Assembly (NCBI GenBank): GCA_012719415.1
Contig: JAAYAK010000112.1
Span: 1-33,978, forward strand
Direction of reading: 5' to 3'
DNA length: 33,978 nucleotides
DNA from: Syntrophorhabdus sp.
GTDB taxonomy: Bacteria; Desulfobacterota; Syntrophorhabdia; Syntrophorhabdales; Syntrophorhabdaceae
Shown here one piece after another: positions 24,621 to 33,338 of the stretch (the first letter of the stretch is position 1; every line of letters begins with the position of its first letter). Below the pieces are notes generated by a model. The model was not told the origin of the DNA, searched no databases, and saw nothing but the letters and a program-made list of their open reading frames with translations. The position numbers and the translations under genes are program-made.

Positions 24621-27600
24621 TCATCTTTCTCCCAGTACGCTTCTTATGATCTCGTCCAGTTCCTCCATGAGGCAGGGCTTGGCCAGGACTCCCTTGAAGC
24701 CGTACTTTCGGTGGCTTGCCATGACGGGGTCGTTGGAGTAACCGCTGGAGACTATGGCCCTGACGCCGGGGTCGATGGCAAGGAGTTCTTTCACCGTGTC
24801 CTTCCCTCCCAATCCACCAGGAACGGTTATATCGAGAAGGACGACGTCAAAAGGAGTGCCCTGAGCGCTCGCTTCACGATACCTGGCGATCGCCTCCCGG
24901 CCATCCGCCGCGGAGGTCACATCGTAACCGAGGCCCTCTAGCATCTCCTTCGTCGTCTTACGTATCATCGCCTCGTCGTCCATGTGAAGAACCCTGGCCC
25001 TGAGCACGCTGCTCCTCATGTCCCGGACGTCCCTCGTGATGGAGGCGGCGGGCCACCGCGACGCCTTCAGGTAAATGAAGAAGGTGGTTCCCGAACCTTG
25101 TTCGGACTCGAGCGTGATATGGCCGTCATGATTCTTGATGATCGAATAAGATGTGGCGAGTCCGAGACCGCTGCCCTTATCCTTGGTCGTGAAGTAGGGA
25201 TCGAATACCTTGTGCACCTGTTCCGGCGCGATCCCGATGCCGTGGTCTCTCACCGATATCCGGACATAGCTGCCGGGCTTGAGGAAAGTACCGTGCTCCA
25301 TCATCTCCTGGGTGGCGACGAGGTTCGCGGCCTCGATCGTGATCACCCCGCCATCGGGCATGGCCTGCTGGGAATTGATGATGAGATTGTTTATGACCTG
25401 ACTCATCTGGCCCTCGTCGATATCAACGGGGAAAAGGTCTTCGGCAAATGTGAAGTCGCACCTGACCCCGGAACCCGTGAGGGCGAAACTGGCCGTTTCC
25501 CTGACCACGTTTTCGATGGAGGTCGTCTTCAGGATAGGAGAACCTCCCTTTGAAAAGGTGAGAAGCTGGAGGGTCAGGTCCCTGGCCCTCAATACCGCTT
25601 GTTCCGCGTCGTCGAGACGTCTCAGCACCTTCTCGTCTGAAGGCTTCGTGTACATCTTCGCCAGAGACACATTGCCCAGCACGGCGGCGAGGATATTGTT
25701 GAAATCGTGGGCTATTCCTCCTGCCAGAATGCCCACCGATTCAAGCTTGCTCATCTTTTGCAGTTCCTCGTCCATTCTCTTCCTTTCCGTCACGTCGCGA
25801 AAGACCAGCACCACACCGGCAATACTCCCGTCCCTGTCCCGTATGGGGGCGCCGCTGTCAGCTATGGCAAGCTCACCGCCGTTCTTCGAGATGAGCGCCG
25901 TATGGTTCGCGAGGCCGACGACGGCCCCCATTCGCAGCACTTTGTCGACGGGGCTTTCGCATCTTGCGCGGGTCCTCTCGTTGATGATGTGGAAAACATC
26001 GGTAAGTTCCCTTCCTGCCGCCTCCTCCTGTCTCCAACCGGTCAGTTCCTCGGCGACGGCGTTCATCAGAACGATCCTCCCATCGGCGTCGGTGGCGATC
26101 ACGCCGTCACCGATGGAACGCAGCGTGACCGCGAGGCGCTCCTTTTCATTTGCCAGGGCCTCCTCGGCGAGACGGCGCTCCGTTATATCCTCGAAGGAAA
26201 CGATGTAGTCGTCGTTCTCCAGACGGACGGTGATGAAATTGATCAGCTTTGTCGCCCCGTCCTTGCACACCACGGGGAAGGTCCGTGGCATCTTCTCTCC
26301 GGCATCCGTGGTGCTGGTGTCGTGATGCCAGGCGTCGGTTACGGTCTTCCTCACGGCCTCGTCGGGATAGGCACGCTCGAACCACGCCGCGCGGTCGGGT
26401 ATCTCGGCAAGGGTGAATCCGAAGATCTCCGTGAACTTCGGGTTCACATAGAGATACCTGTCTTCCCTGTCGAACATGGCCATACCGAAGGGAGCGTGCT
26501 CTATGAGGATCTGGAACTTTTGCCGCTCCGCGCTGAGTCTCTCCTCGGCGATCTCCCCGTCGGAAACATCCCGGGCGAAGCAGAAGATGAAGTCCTCTCC
26601 ATTGTAGGTGACGCGGTTCGCGATCACCTCGACGGGGAAGACGCGGCCGTTCCTGGCCTGGTGATGGGACCTGAAAGTGATGGAGCCCTCTTCCGCCATG
26701 CACCTGCCTATGGCGGAGAGTTCCCTCTTCGTGTGGTCGGGATCGACATCCACGACCCTGAGGGAGAGAAGCTCCTCTTTCGTGTACCCAAGCTTGCCGC
26801 AGGCAGCATCGTTCACGTACACGAAACGCCCATCTGGCCTGATCCAGAAGATCGATTCCGATGCATGTTCGATGGAAAACCGCGTGAGCCAGAGCGCTTC
26901 CTCACGCAGTCGCCTCACCGTCACGTCCCTCATGTACACGAGCGCGACCGCCTCCCCCCTGTAGGTAGTCCCCGTTGCGGAAACCTCGATGTAAACGATG
27001 TCACCGTTGCGCTTGACCCCTTTGAACTCATACCGCTCCGGCATTGCCTCGCCGCGCTGCCTGCGCTGCGTGAAATCGGCTACCCTCTCATGGTCATCGC
27101 GATGGACAGTGAGGGATTGCGGTTTCCCTACAATGTCGGCGGGGCTTTCATAGCCGAAGATCTTGACGAACTTGCCGTTCACGTAAAGATGGATGTTGCC
27201 TTTCAGTATGGCCACGCCGTCGTTCGAATTCTCGATGGCCGTCCGGTACCGCTCCTCTGACTCCCTGAGGGCCTCCTCGGCGCGGCGGACCGCCGTCACA
27301 TCGCGGCTGAAGACAGCGATCCTTGCCACCGACCCTTGCCGGTCGAGAACGGGATAGTAGCAGTTCTCAAGCCAGACGCCGTCCCGGAAATCGGTGCAGG
27401 AAAGGGGCTTTCGTGCCGTGATTATCCTTTCCATCAGGGCCTTCCTGCTGCGGGCCACCTCGGGCGAGAAATAATCGAATATGTTGCTGCCCACCATCTT
27501 CTCCACATCCTGGTTGAAACGGCGTGCCAGATTCTCATTGAGCGTAATGATCGTTCCGTCGCTGTCCATCATGAAGGCTGCATCGGGCGGGGTGTCGAAA

Positions 27601-27668
27601 AAGACACGGACACCGTCCTGTCCCACGGAGGATGCAACCTGTTCCTTCTCCGGATCACAGTTGTTCAT
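24621..27668 (-). CDS. Hybrid histidine kinase: five PAS domains, HisKA, HATPase and receiver
   Basis: About 1015 residues, soluble, with no signal peptide or membrane helix. Five PAS/PAC units occupy about residues 20-635, separated by short coiled linkers of the type RRAEEALRESEERYR. HisKA follows with phospho-acceptor H654 in GGIAHDFNNILAA, then the ATPase domain with N-box INNLIINSQQAMPDGG, RDHGIGIAPEQ and GSGLGLATSYSI. The C-terminal receiver has the acidic pair in HMDDEA, the phospho-acceptor D946 in VVLLDITVPG and the Lys in LAKPC. Multiple cytoplasmic PAS domains suggest sensing of redox, gas or small ligands; no heme- or flavin-specific residues can be assigned. No partner response regulator lies nearby. 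MNNCDPEKE at 27668 was chosen over an earlier ATG because GAGG precedes it by 5 nt. Confidence 0.95.
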   Translation of the reverse strand: MNNCDPEKEQVASSVGQDGVRVFFDTPPDAAFMMDSDGTIITLNENLARRFNQDVEKMVGSNIFDYFSPEVARSRKALMERIITARKPLSCTDFRDGVWLENCYYPVLDRQGSVARIAVFSRDVTAVRRAEEALRESEERYRTAIENSNDGVAILKGNIHLYVNGKFVKIFGYESPADIVGKPQSLTVHRDDHERVADFTQRRQRGEAMPERYEFKGVKRNGDIVYIEVSATGTTYRGEAVALVYMRDVTVRRLREEALWLTRFSIEHASESIFWIRPDGRFVYVNDAACGKLGYTKEELLSLRVVDVDPDHTKRELSAIGRCMAEEGSITFRSHHQARNGRVFPVEVIANRVTYNGEDFIFCFARDVSDGEIAEERLSAERQKFQILIEHAPFGMAMFDREDRYLYVNPKFTEIFGFTLAEIPDRAAWFERAYPDEAVRKTVTDAWHHDTSTTDAGEKMPRTFPVVCKDGATKLINFITVRLENDDYIVSFEDITERRLAEEALANEKERLAVTLRSIGDGVIATDADGRIVLMNAVAEELTGWRQEEAAGRELTDVFHIINERTRARCESPVDKVLRMGAVVGLANHTALISKNGGELAIADSGAPIRDRDGSIAGVVLVFRDVTERKRMDEELQKMSKLESVGILAGGIAHDFNNILAAVLGNVSLAKMYTKPSDEKVLRRLDDAEQAVLRARDLTLQLLTFSKGGSPILKTTSIENVVRETASFALTGSGVRCDFTFAEDLFPVDIDEGQMSQVINNLIINSQQAMPDGGVITIEAANLVATQEMMEHGTFLKPGSYVRISVRDHGIGIAPEQVHKVFDPYFTTKDKGSGLGLATSYSIIKNHDGHITLESEQGSGTTFFIYLKASRWPAASITRDVRDMRSSVLRARVLHMDDEAMIRKTTKEMLEGLGYDVTSAADGREAIARYREASAQGTPFDVVLLDITVPGGLGGKDTVKELLAIDPGVRAIVSSGYSNDPVMASHRKYGFKGVLAKPCLMEELDEIIRSVLGER

Positions 27669-27857
27669 GGCCACCTCGCAACAGGGGTACCGTGCCCCAA
27701 CTTCATGGGGGGACGGACACACCCTCCCCGTTCATATCTTCCCTTGATCCTATGCGGGTTTTTCTTTTTTCAGAAGCCTGTGCCTGACCCTGATTCCTGG
27801 TCATTATTCTATGAACCTTTTGAGTCAAAAGGCAAGGATTTCCAACATCTCCCCGGC

Positions 27858-27885
27858 TTGATAAAAGATACAAAATGTTTATAAT
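27858..27885 (+). promoter_or_regulatory. Near-consensus promoter of the htpX-rsmB-rpe operon
   Basis: TTGATA at 27858-27863 and a perfect TATAAT at 27880-27885 are spaced by 16 nt. The start codon of htpX lies 29 nt further, behind a GGGGG run. It sits in an AT-rich stretch divergent from the histidine kinase. Confidence 0.72.
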
Positions 27886-27913
27886 GTATAGGATAAATTT
27901 TTATGGGGGTTCG

Positions 27914-28765
27914 ATGAACAGATTCAAGACATTCTTCCTCATGACCGTCCTTACCGTTATCCTGGTCGGTCTTGGCAGCATCATAGGGGGCCGGTCCGGG
28001 GGCATGATCGCCTTCGCCATCGCCCTCGTCATGAATTTCGTCAGTTACTGGTTCTCCGATAAGATCGTCCTCAGAATGTACGGCGCGAGAGAGGTCTCTC
28101 CCTCAGAGTTGCCGCAGCTCCACGGTACGGTCGCATCCCTGGCGCAGCGCGCCGGCATCCCCATGCCGAGGGTCTTCATCATCGAGGATGACAGTCCTAA
28201 CGCCTTCGCAACCGGCCGCAATCCCGAGCACGGGGTGGTGGCGGTAACGACGGGTATCATGCGTATACTCTCGCGGGATGAACTCGAGGGTGTTCTCGCC
28301 CATGAGCTCTCCCACATCAAGCACCGCGACATCCTCATTCAAAGCGTTGCCGCAACGCTGGCGGGCGCCATAACGATGATCGCCAACTGGGCCCGTTTCG
28401 CGGCCTTTTTCGGAGGTTCCTCCGACGACGATGACGGAGGCGGCAACATCTTCACCGTTATCATCTTTTCCGTCATTGCCGCCTTCGCCGCGATGCTCAT
28501 CCAACTCGCCATTTCCCGCTCCCGGGAATACCTGGCCGATGACGGCGGGGCGAACCTGTCGGGAAACCCTCTCTTTCTCGCGGGGGCGCTGCGCAAGCTC
28601 AATGCGGGCGTGGCGCGCCATCCCATGAACGATGCGAACCCTTCCACTGCCCCGCTCTTCATAGTGAACCCCTTCAGCGCCGGCGGCATTCGTTCGCTCT
28701 TCAGCACCCACCCTCCTATCGAAGAGAGGATCAGGAGACTGGAGGACATGGCCTATCGGCGATAA
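27914..28765 (+). CDS. htpX: HtpX-type membrane zinc metalloprotease (M48)
   Basis: 283-residue inner-membrane protease of the M48 family that takes part in membrane-protein quality control. Two N-terminal helices (about residues 5-50), the zinc site H130-E131-xx-H134 in VLAHELSHIKHRD, two more helices around 140-205, and the third zinc ligand Glu in SRSREYLADDGGA. The C-terminus (FSTHPPIEERIRRLE) is the usual HtpX ending. A short Asp/Gly-rich loop (SSDDDDGGG) separates the two later helices. ATG 27914 follows GGGGG by 4 nt; the frame extends 13 residues upstream into the promoter and is not coding there. The downstream rsmB frame begins at or before this gene's stop. Confidence 0.95.
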   Translation: MNRFKTFFLMTVLTVILVGLGSIIGGRSGGMIAFAIALVMNFVSYWFSDKIVLRMYGAREVSPSELPQLHGTVASLAQRAGIPMPRVFIIEDDSPNAFATGRNPEHGVVAVTTGIMRILSRDELEGVLAHELSHIKHRDILIQSVAATLAGAITMIANWARFAAFFGGSSDDDDGGGNIFTVIIFSVIAAFAAMLIQLAISRSREYLADDGGANLSGNPLFLAGALRKLNAGVARHPMNDANPSTAPLFIVNPFSAGGIRSLFSTHPPIEERIRRLEDMAYRR

Positions 28766-30020
28766 CTTCGGACATCTCCTCAGGGCCATTTCGATCCGCA
28801 TCATTCGAGATGTTGAATCCGGCAGGTTCCTCGATGAGTCCATCGACTCCGCCTTCTCGCGCTCACGGCTCAACGAGGGTGAACGGGCGCTCATATACCA
28901 GATAACCTCGGGGGTGATACGGTGGCGGGGACATCTCGATCTTGTCCTTTCCCGATATGCCAGAAAACCTGTCGAAAAGGACGTCCGATACCTCCTCTGG
29001 ATGACACTCTACCAGGTCGGTTTCATGAAGAAGGCCTATTACCATGTCGTGAAAGAGGCCGTGGAGTACGCCAGGAACGAGAAGGGAAAGTTCGTGGCCG
29101 GGTTCGTGAACGCAGTCCTGAGACGGTACGTGAATGACAGGGAGACCCGCGCCCTGCCCCCCGCCGACGCGGTGCGACAGTCATTCCCGAAATGGCTCGT
29201 CGACCGCTGGACGCTGAGGTTCGGTATGGGTGAGGCCGATAGGCTCCTCGGACTGCTCAACAGGGAACCGGAGTTCACTCTCAGGGTGAACACGCACAGG
29301 TTGACCGTCGACAAGGCGATAGAAGCCCTGGCGGGTGACGGGATCGAGGTACGCCGCGGCCGTCTTTCGCCCTCAGCCATCACCGTCGACAGGCTCATGC
29401 CGGTCTTCGCGAACACTCTCTTCAGGGACGGGCTTGTGAGCGTTCAGGGAGAGGCCTCCCAACTCGCGGGCATGGCGGCGGCGGCAACGGGGGGTACACT
29501 GTTCCTCGACGCGTGCACCGGTTCGGCAACGAAGACGAAGCAGGTGAGGGAGATATCTCCCCAGGCACGCATCATCTCCATGGACAACAACATGAAGCGC
29601 CTCTGCCTGTCGTCGCTCGGCACCAACATCGTCTGTGCCGACGCCCTTGCCCCGCCTTTCAGGGCCGGATCGTTCGATACCGTCCTTGTCGACGCGCCCT
29701 GCTCATCGCTCGGGATCGTCCGCAAGCATCCCGAGATCAAGTGGCGGCGCAGTGAAGAGGATATCCACCGGTTCGCCGCGATGCAGCTCTCCCTGCTCCG
29801 GTCGCTGTGGGACCTGGTGCGTCCGGGAGGGCGCGTGGTCTACAGCGTCTGCTCCTTCGAGCCTGAAGAAACGATGGATGTCATTCGCAACCTGGCAGAA
29901 GATAAGAACTTTGTTCTTGAAAATCCGCTGCCGTTCCTGTTTAATAAGGATTGTTTTCTCTCGTTGCCGCATGAGACGGCTCTGGACGGTTTCTTTATAG
30001 CACGAATAAGGAAACTATGA
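28755..30020 (+). CDS. rsmB: RsmB-like 16S rRNA cytosine-C5 methyltransferase, start codon uncertain
   Basis: SAM-dependent methyltransferase with an N-terminal NusB-like domain, expected to make m5C967 in 16S rRNA. The catalytic motifs are DAPCSSLG and VYSVCSFEPEE, giving the two cysteines of this class. Motif I is unusual: FLDACTGSATKTKQV where CAAPGGKT is usual. The NusB-like part begins upstream of the first standard start codon (GTG 28914): the translated stretch LRAISIRIIRDVESGRF and LNEGERALIYQITSGVIRWR matches the family pattern, but no ATG, GTG, TTG or CTG occurs there in frame. ATC 28755, 9 nt after GGAGG (28741-28745), is the best candidate and gives 421 residues, the normal length; a sequencing frameshift is the alternative. 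The next gene overlaps its stop by ATGA. Confidence 0.85.
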   Translation: MGDNFGHLLRAISIRIIRDVESGRFLDESIDSAFSRSRLNEGERALIYQITSGVIRWRGHLDLVLSRYARKPVEKDVRYLLWMTLYQVGFMKKAYYHVVKEAVEYARNEKGKFVAGFVNAVLRRYVNDRETRALPPADAVRQSFPKWLVDRWTLRFGMGEADRLLGLLNREPEFTLRVNTHRLTVDKAIEALAGDGIEVRRGRLSPSAITVDRLMPVFANTLFRDGLVSVQGEASQLAGMAAAATGGTLFLDACTGSATKTKQVREISPQARIISMDNNMKRLCLSSLGTNIVCADALAPPFRAGSFDTVLVDAPCSSLGIVRKHPEIKWRRSEEDIHRFAAMQLSLLRSLWDLVRPGGRVVYSVCSFEPEETMDVIRNLAEDKNFVLENPLPFLFNKDCFLSLPHETALDGFFIARIRKL

Positions 30021-30712
30021 AGCTCTTGAAGATCCTATTCTATGTTGTGGCGCCGGTACTCGTCTTCGGCCTGTCGACATACCTGACGATAAGCCTCCTT
30101 CTCAAGTTCCAGCAAACCACGGTCTGCCCCGATGTCCGGGGGAAGACCGTAGAGGACGCCCGGGAGCTTCTCAGGAACAAGGGTCTTGCGCTCGTGGTGC
30201 TCAGGTACGAGCGGCGCAACGACGTGCCCTACAATCATATCACCGTGCAAAAACCCGATGCCAATATATCCACCAAGAAAGGAAGGGTGGTCTATGTCAT
30301 CGTGTCTGAAGGGCCGGAGCTCATGAAGACCCCGGGCTTCGTGGGACTCACTCTCGAGGAGACCCATCCGGTGTTCAGCGACAGGCATCTCGTTCTCGAA
30401 AAGACGGTCCTCGTTCCCCACTCCAGAACCGGCAAGGTCATCGCGCAGGTTCCGGCAGAGGGCACGGACATCCTCGAATACGGCAAGGTGACCCTCTTCG
30501 TCGGAACGGCGCCGAGGTGCTATTACCTCATGGCCGACACGCGCGACATCAATTACAATGAACTCGCCGACGAGCTCGAAACGAAGGGGATAAAGTACAG
30601 GATCAATTACGCGCGGAGCGATCGGGCCTCTGCGCGCGGCGGCATAGAGTACTCGATACTTCCCAGAACGATATTCAGTTCGGCTGAGGAGATCGTCATC
30701 AATATCTACTAG
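30017..30712 (+). CDS. Membrane-anchored PASTA-domain protein
   Basis: 231-residue protein with one N-terminal membrane helix (about residues 5-30) and a periplasmic part made of PASTA repeats: PDVRGKTVEDARELLRNKGL at about 38, GFVGLTLEETHPVF at about 110, and a weaker third unit near YNELADELETKGIKYRI. PASTA domains bind peptidoglycan or muropeptides and usually sit on Ser/Thr kinases or penicillin-binding proteins; here they occur alone without a catalytic domain. The start overlaps the rsmB stop (ATGA) and rpe follows after 16 nt. In several bacteria such stand-alone PASTA genes lie between rsmB and rpe, so this is a conserved position; the role is not known. Confidence 0.87.
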   Translation: MKLLKILFYVVAPVLVFGLSTYLTISLLLKFQQTTVCPDVRGKTVEDARELLRNKGLALVVLRYERRNDVPYNHITVQKPDANISTKKGRVVYVIVSEGPELMKTPGFVGLTLEETHPVFSDRHLVLEKTVLVPHSRTGKVIAQVPAEGTDILEYGKVTLFVGTAPRCYYLMADTRDINYNELADELETKGIKYRINYARSDRASARGGIEYSILPRTIFSSAEEIVINIY

Positions 30713-30728
30713 CCATGGAGGCATTATC

Positions 30729-31391
30729 ATGAAAGATATCCTCATCGCGCCGTCCATCCTCTCATGCGACTTCCTGCGCCTCGGCCAGGAGATAAAGGAT
30801 GTCGAGGATGCGGGCGCGGACCTTATTCACGTGGACGTCATGGACGGCCATTTCGTTCCCAACATAACCATCGGCCCCATGTTCGTAGAGGCCCTGCGCA
30901 GGATCAACACGAAGCCCCTGGATGTCCACCTCATGATAGAGAACCCGGCGCAATACGTGCGGCAATTCGCTGAGGCCGGTTCCGACATTGTCACCATACA
31001 TGCCGAAGCAGACAATCATCTTTACCGGACCCTCGATGTCATCAAGGAATCCGGTGCGCGGGCCGGCATATCATTCAATCCCGGGACACCTCTCGGCCTC
31101 CTCGAACACGTCATCCACATTGTCGACCTCGTCCTCATCATGACGGTCAACCCCGGTTTCGGAGGTCAGATGTACATCCCCGAGATGGCCGGAAAGATCA
31201 CCGAGGCGCGCAGGATGATCGATAAGGCGGGCAGGTACATCGACCTCGAGGTCGATGGCGGTATCAAGGCGGCAAACGCCGCCGAGGTCGTCAGGGCAGG
31301 CGGCAATGTCCTCGTCATGGGCACAGAGATATTTCACAGCGGGGACTACCGGAAGAAGATCGACGAGGTCCACGACAAGCTGGGCCGTTGA
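30729..31391 (+). CDS. rpe: Ribulose-phosphate 3-epimerase
   Basis: 220-residue TIM-barrel enzyme that interconverts ribulose 5-phosphate and xylulose 5-phosphate in the pentose phosphate pathway. Conserved motifs are IAPSILSCDFLRLG, HVDVMDGHFVPNITIGP (metal His and catalytic Asp), LDVHLMIENP, MTVNPGFGGQ (catalytic loop) and LEVDGGIKAANA with the second catalytic Asp. A GGAGG lies 7 nt before ATG 30729. Complete and of normal length. The stop overlaps a possible TTG start of the next gene, so the two are probably coupled. Confidence 0.97.
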   Translation: MKDILIAPSILSCDFLRLGQEIKDVEDAGADLIHVDVMDGHFVPNITIGPMFVEALRRINTKPLDVHLMIENPAQYVRQFAEAGSDIVTIHAEADNHLYRTLDVIKESGARAGISFNPGTPLGLLEHVIHIVDLVLIMTVNPGFGGQMYIPEMAGKITEARRMIDKAGRYIDLEVDGGIKAANAAEVVRAGGNVLVMGTEIFHSGDYRKKIDEVHDKLGR

Positions 31392-31393
31392 TC

Positions 31394-32038
31394 ATGGAAC
31401 TCAAGAGACAAAAGACATACAAAGGCGTCTTCGACAGGGCCCGCGACGAGCTCCTGGGAAGCGCCATGGAGGAGAAGTTCTTCCTCGCGGGCCTGCGCTG
31501 CGAGAGGGTTGGCAGCGAGACACGCGTCCATGTCCCTTTTTTCGACGAGACCATTCGCCTTGATGTACCTGGGTTCACCTTCTCGAGTTCCAAGGGAGCC
31601 AATGTCACCCTCGTCGCGAAGATCATCATCCTTCACTACATAAACACCGCCTCAGGGGTCCCGCTTACGGGCGAGAAGGTCTCCTATGGGGACATCCCCG
31701 CGTGCATGCACTACGACCCCGTTTTCGAGAGGAGGGTACTCAAGCCTCTTGTCAGGGCATTCGGCTACGACAGGCACGCCTTTCTCGACGCCGGCCGCGG
31801 CCTCGGGGCAAAGGAGGAAGGGTTCGGTGACGCCTCTGTCACGCTTTTCGCCTTACCCAAGGTACCCGTCACCTTTGTTCTCTGGGAAGGGGACACCGAG
31901 TTCCCGCCGTCGGCCAGGGCCCTTTTCGATCCCTCCGTCACCGGCTATCTGCCGCTCGAGGATATCGTGGTGGTATCGAAGCTTGCCGCCGGAAGAATAC
32001 TGAAGACGGCGATAAAAAACCTTGCCGAAGAGGTGTGA
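31394..32038 (+). CDS. DUF3786 family protein
   Basis: 214-residue cytoplasmic protein matching the DUF3786 family seen mainly in anaerobes: FDETIRLDVPGF, VAKIIILHYINTASGVPLTGEKVSYGDIP, and VPVTFVLWEGDTEFPPSARALFDPSV near the C-terminus. The function of the family is unknown; it is often found close to corrinoid or one-carbon genes in acetogens and sulfate reducers, but none occur here. ATG 31394 is used; TTG 31388, overlapping the rpe stop, is an alternative. Ribosome binding is weak, which fits coupling to rpe. The stop lies 1 nt before the next start. Confidence 0.85.
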   Translation: MELKRQKTYKGVFDRARDELLGSAMEEKFFLAGLRCERVGSETRVHVPFFDETIRLDVPGFTFSSSKGANVTLVAKIIILHYINTASGVPLTGEKVSYGDIPACMHYDPVFERRVLKPLVRAFGYDRHAFLDAGRGLGAKEEGFGDASVTLFALPKVPVTFVLWEGDTEFPPSARALFDPSVTGYLPLEDIVVVSKLAAGRILKTAIKNLAEEV

Positions 32039-32039
32039 C

Positions 32040-33185
32040 ATGATATTCAAGCAGTTCAATTTTGATGGATGCCTCGCGTATGTCATCGCCTGTGAAAGGG
32101 AAAGAAAAGGGGTGATCATAGACCCTTCCCACGAAATGGACCCTTTCCTCGATTTCATCTCGTCCCGGGGACTCACCATAACCCACATCATCGACACCCA
32201 CACCCACGTCGACCACGTTTCCCTGGCGCCGGAGCTTGCCGACAGGCTCACGGCCACAACGGTCATGAACAGGAACACACCGGCACAGAGGGAGCTGGGG
32301 GCAAAGGTCACGGACCTCTTCGGGATCGAGAAGGTCCTTGCCGAGAATGCCCTGAAAAGGGTCGACCTCTACCTCGGTGACGGGGATGAACTGAAGATAG
32401 GCGACATCACCCTGCAGGCAATGGAAACGAAAGGCCACACCCGGGACCACATGGCGATCCTCGCCGGTGACAGGATCTTCACCGGTGACGTCCTCATCAT
32501 AGGCCAGTGCGGAAGGACAGACCTGCCCGGCGGAAGCTCCCGCGACATGTACGAAAGCCTCTTCGGCAGGATCATGCCCCTCTCCGATGACCTCATCGTC
32601 TACCCTGCCCACGACTACAGGGGCAACATCAATTCCTCACTGGGTTACGAGAAGGTCAACAACGTCTGCCTCAAGACACCGCGCACAATGGAGGAGTTCG
32701 AGACATTCCTGAAAGGTCTCTTTCCCCCGCTCGACGCGAAGACGGGGAAACTCCAATGCGGCCTCAGCACCATGGAACCGGCACCCGAGGGCGAACTGGG
32801 ACCTCTCATGAAAAGCTTCTGCATCTCCATGGAGGCCTTCCTCGCGACACCCCACGAGGAAACCGTCATCGAGCCCGAAGAACTGCTGCAGAAGATCACG
32901 AAGAAGCAAATGCTTTTCCTCGTCGACGTCAGGGAACCGAAAGAACTGGAACAGACCGGCTTCATCGAAGGGGCCGTGAACATCCCCGTTCGTGAGATCG
33001 CCATGAGGATAGGCGAGTTCCCGAAAGACCTCGACACCCCTGTCGTCGTCTATTGCGCGAGCGGCCACCGTTCCTCCCACGCCGCCGTCTACCTGAGAGC
33101 TTACGGCTACCGCAACACCCGAAACCTCGAATACGGCATCCACGGCTGGCAGGACCGCAATTATCCGCTCAAACAGATCCGTTAG
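32040..33185 (+). CDS. Metallo-beta-lactamase/rhodanese fusion, persulfide dioxygenase-like
   Basis: 381-residue two-domain protein. The N-terminal MBL domain (about 1-245) has THTHVDH at residues 53-59, KGHTRDH, FTGDVLIIGQCGRTDL and VYPAHDY, matching persulfide dioxygenases (ETHE1 type) that oxidise glutathione persulfide to sulfite. The C-terminal rhodanese domain (about 285-380) has active-site C339 in VYCASGHRSS, so it can form a persulfide. Fusions of this type carry both steps of sulfane-sulfur handling. Persulfide dioxygenation needs oxygen, so in an anaerobe the reaction may differ. Start: MIFKQFNF at 32040, GAGGTG 4 nt upstream. The TAG stop lies inside the first 9-mer (CCGTTAGAA) of repeat element D. 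Fold is certain, substrate is inference. Confidence 0.9.
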   Translation: MIFKQFNFDGCLAYVIACERERKGVIIDPSHEMDPFLDFISSRGLTITHIIDTHTHVDHVSLAPELADRLTATTVMNRNTPAQRELGAKVTDLFGIEKVLAENALKRVDLYLGDGDELKIGDITLQAMETKGHTRDHMAILAGDRIFTGDVLIIGQCGRTDLPGGSSRDMYESLFGRIMPLSDDLIVYPAHDYRGNINSSLGYEKVNNVCLKTPRTMEEFETFLKGLFPPLDAKTGKLQCGLSTMEPAPEGELGPLMKSFCISMEAFLATPHEETVIEPEELLQKITKKQMLFLVDVREPKELEQTGFIEGAVNIPVREIAMRIGEFPKDLDTPVVVYCASGHRSSHAAVYLRAYGYRNTRNLEYGIHGWQDRNYPLKQIR

Positions 33186-33232
33186 AACCGTTGGCACCGT
33201 TAGAGCCGTTAGAGCCGTTAGAACCGTTCAGA
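33179..33232 (+). repeat. Element D, left arm: 9-mers CCGTTAGAA/CCGTTAGAG
   Basis: CCGTTAGAA, CCGTTGGCA, CCGTTAGAG twice, CCGTTAGAA and a degenerate CCGTTCAGA follow in register. The first unit overlaps the end of the MBL/rhodanese gene and provides its TAG stop (33183-33185). The unit belongs to the same CCGTTRGMR family as element C, about 9 kb away. Confidence 0.95.
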
Positions 33233-33338
33233 TAGTCTGGGAGTTAGCGGTCAACGGATTTGGGGACACCTGCCGGCAAAGGACGGATAGAAGATGTGGG
33301 TCAGTGCTCCGAAACCTTCCCCCCCGCCCGTAGCCTTT

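Noticed and set aside
25707-27260. Plus-strand open frame of about 517 codons opposite the histidine kinase
   Set aside because: Shadow of the PAS region; the kinase frame carries all conserved motifs and this one carries none.
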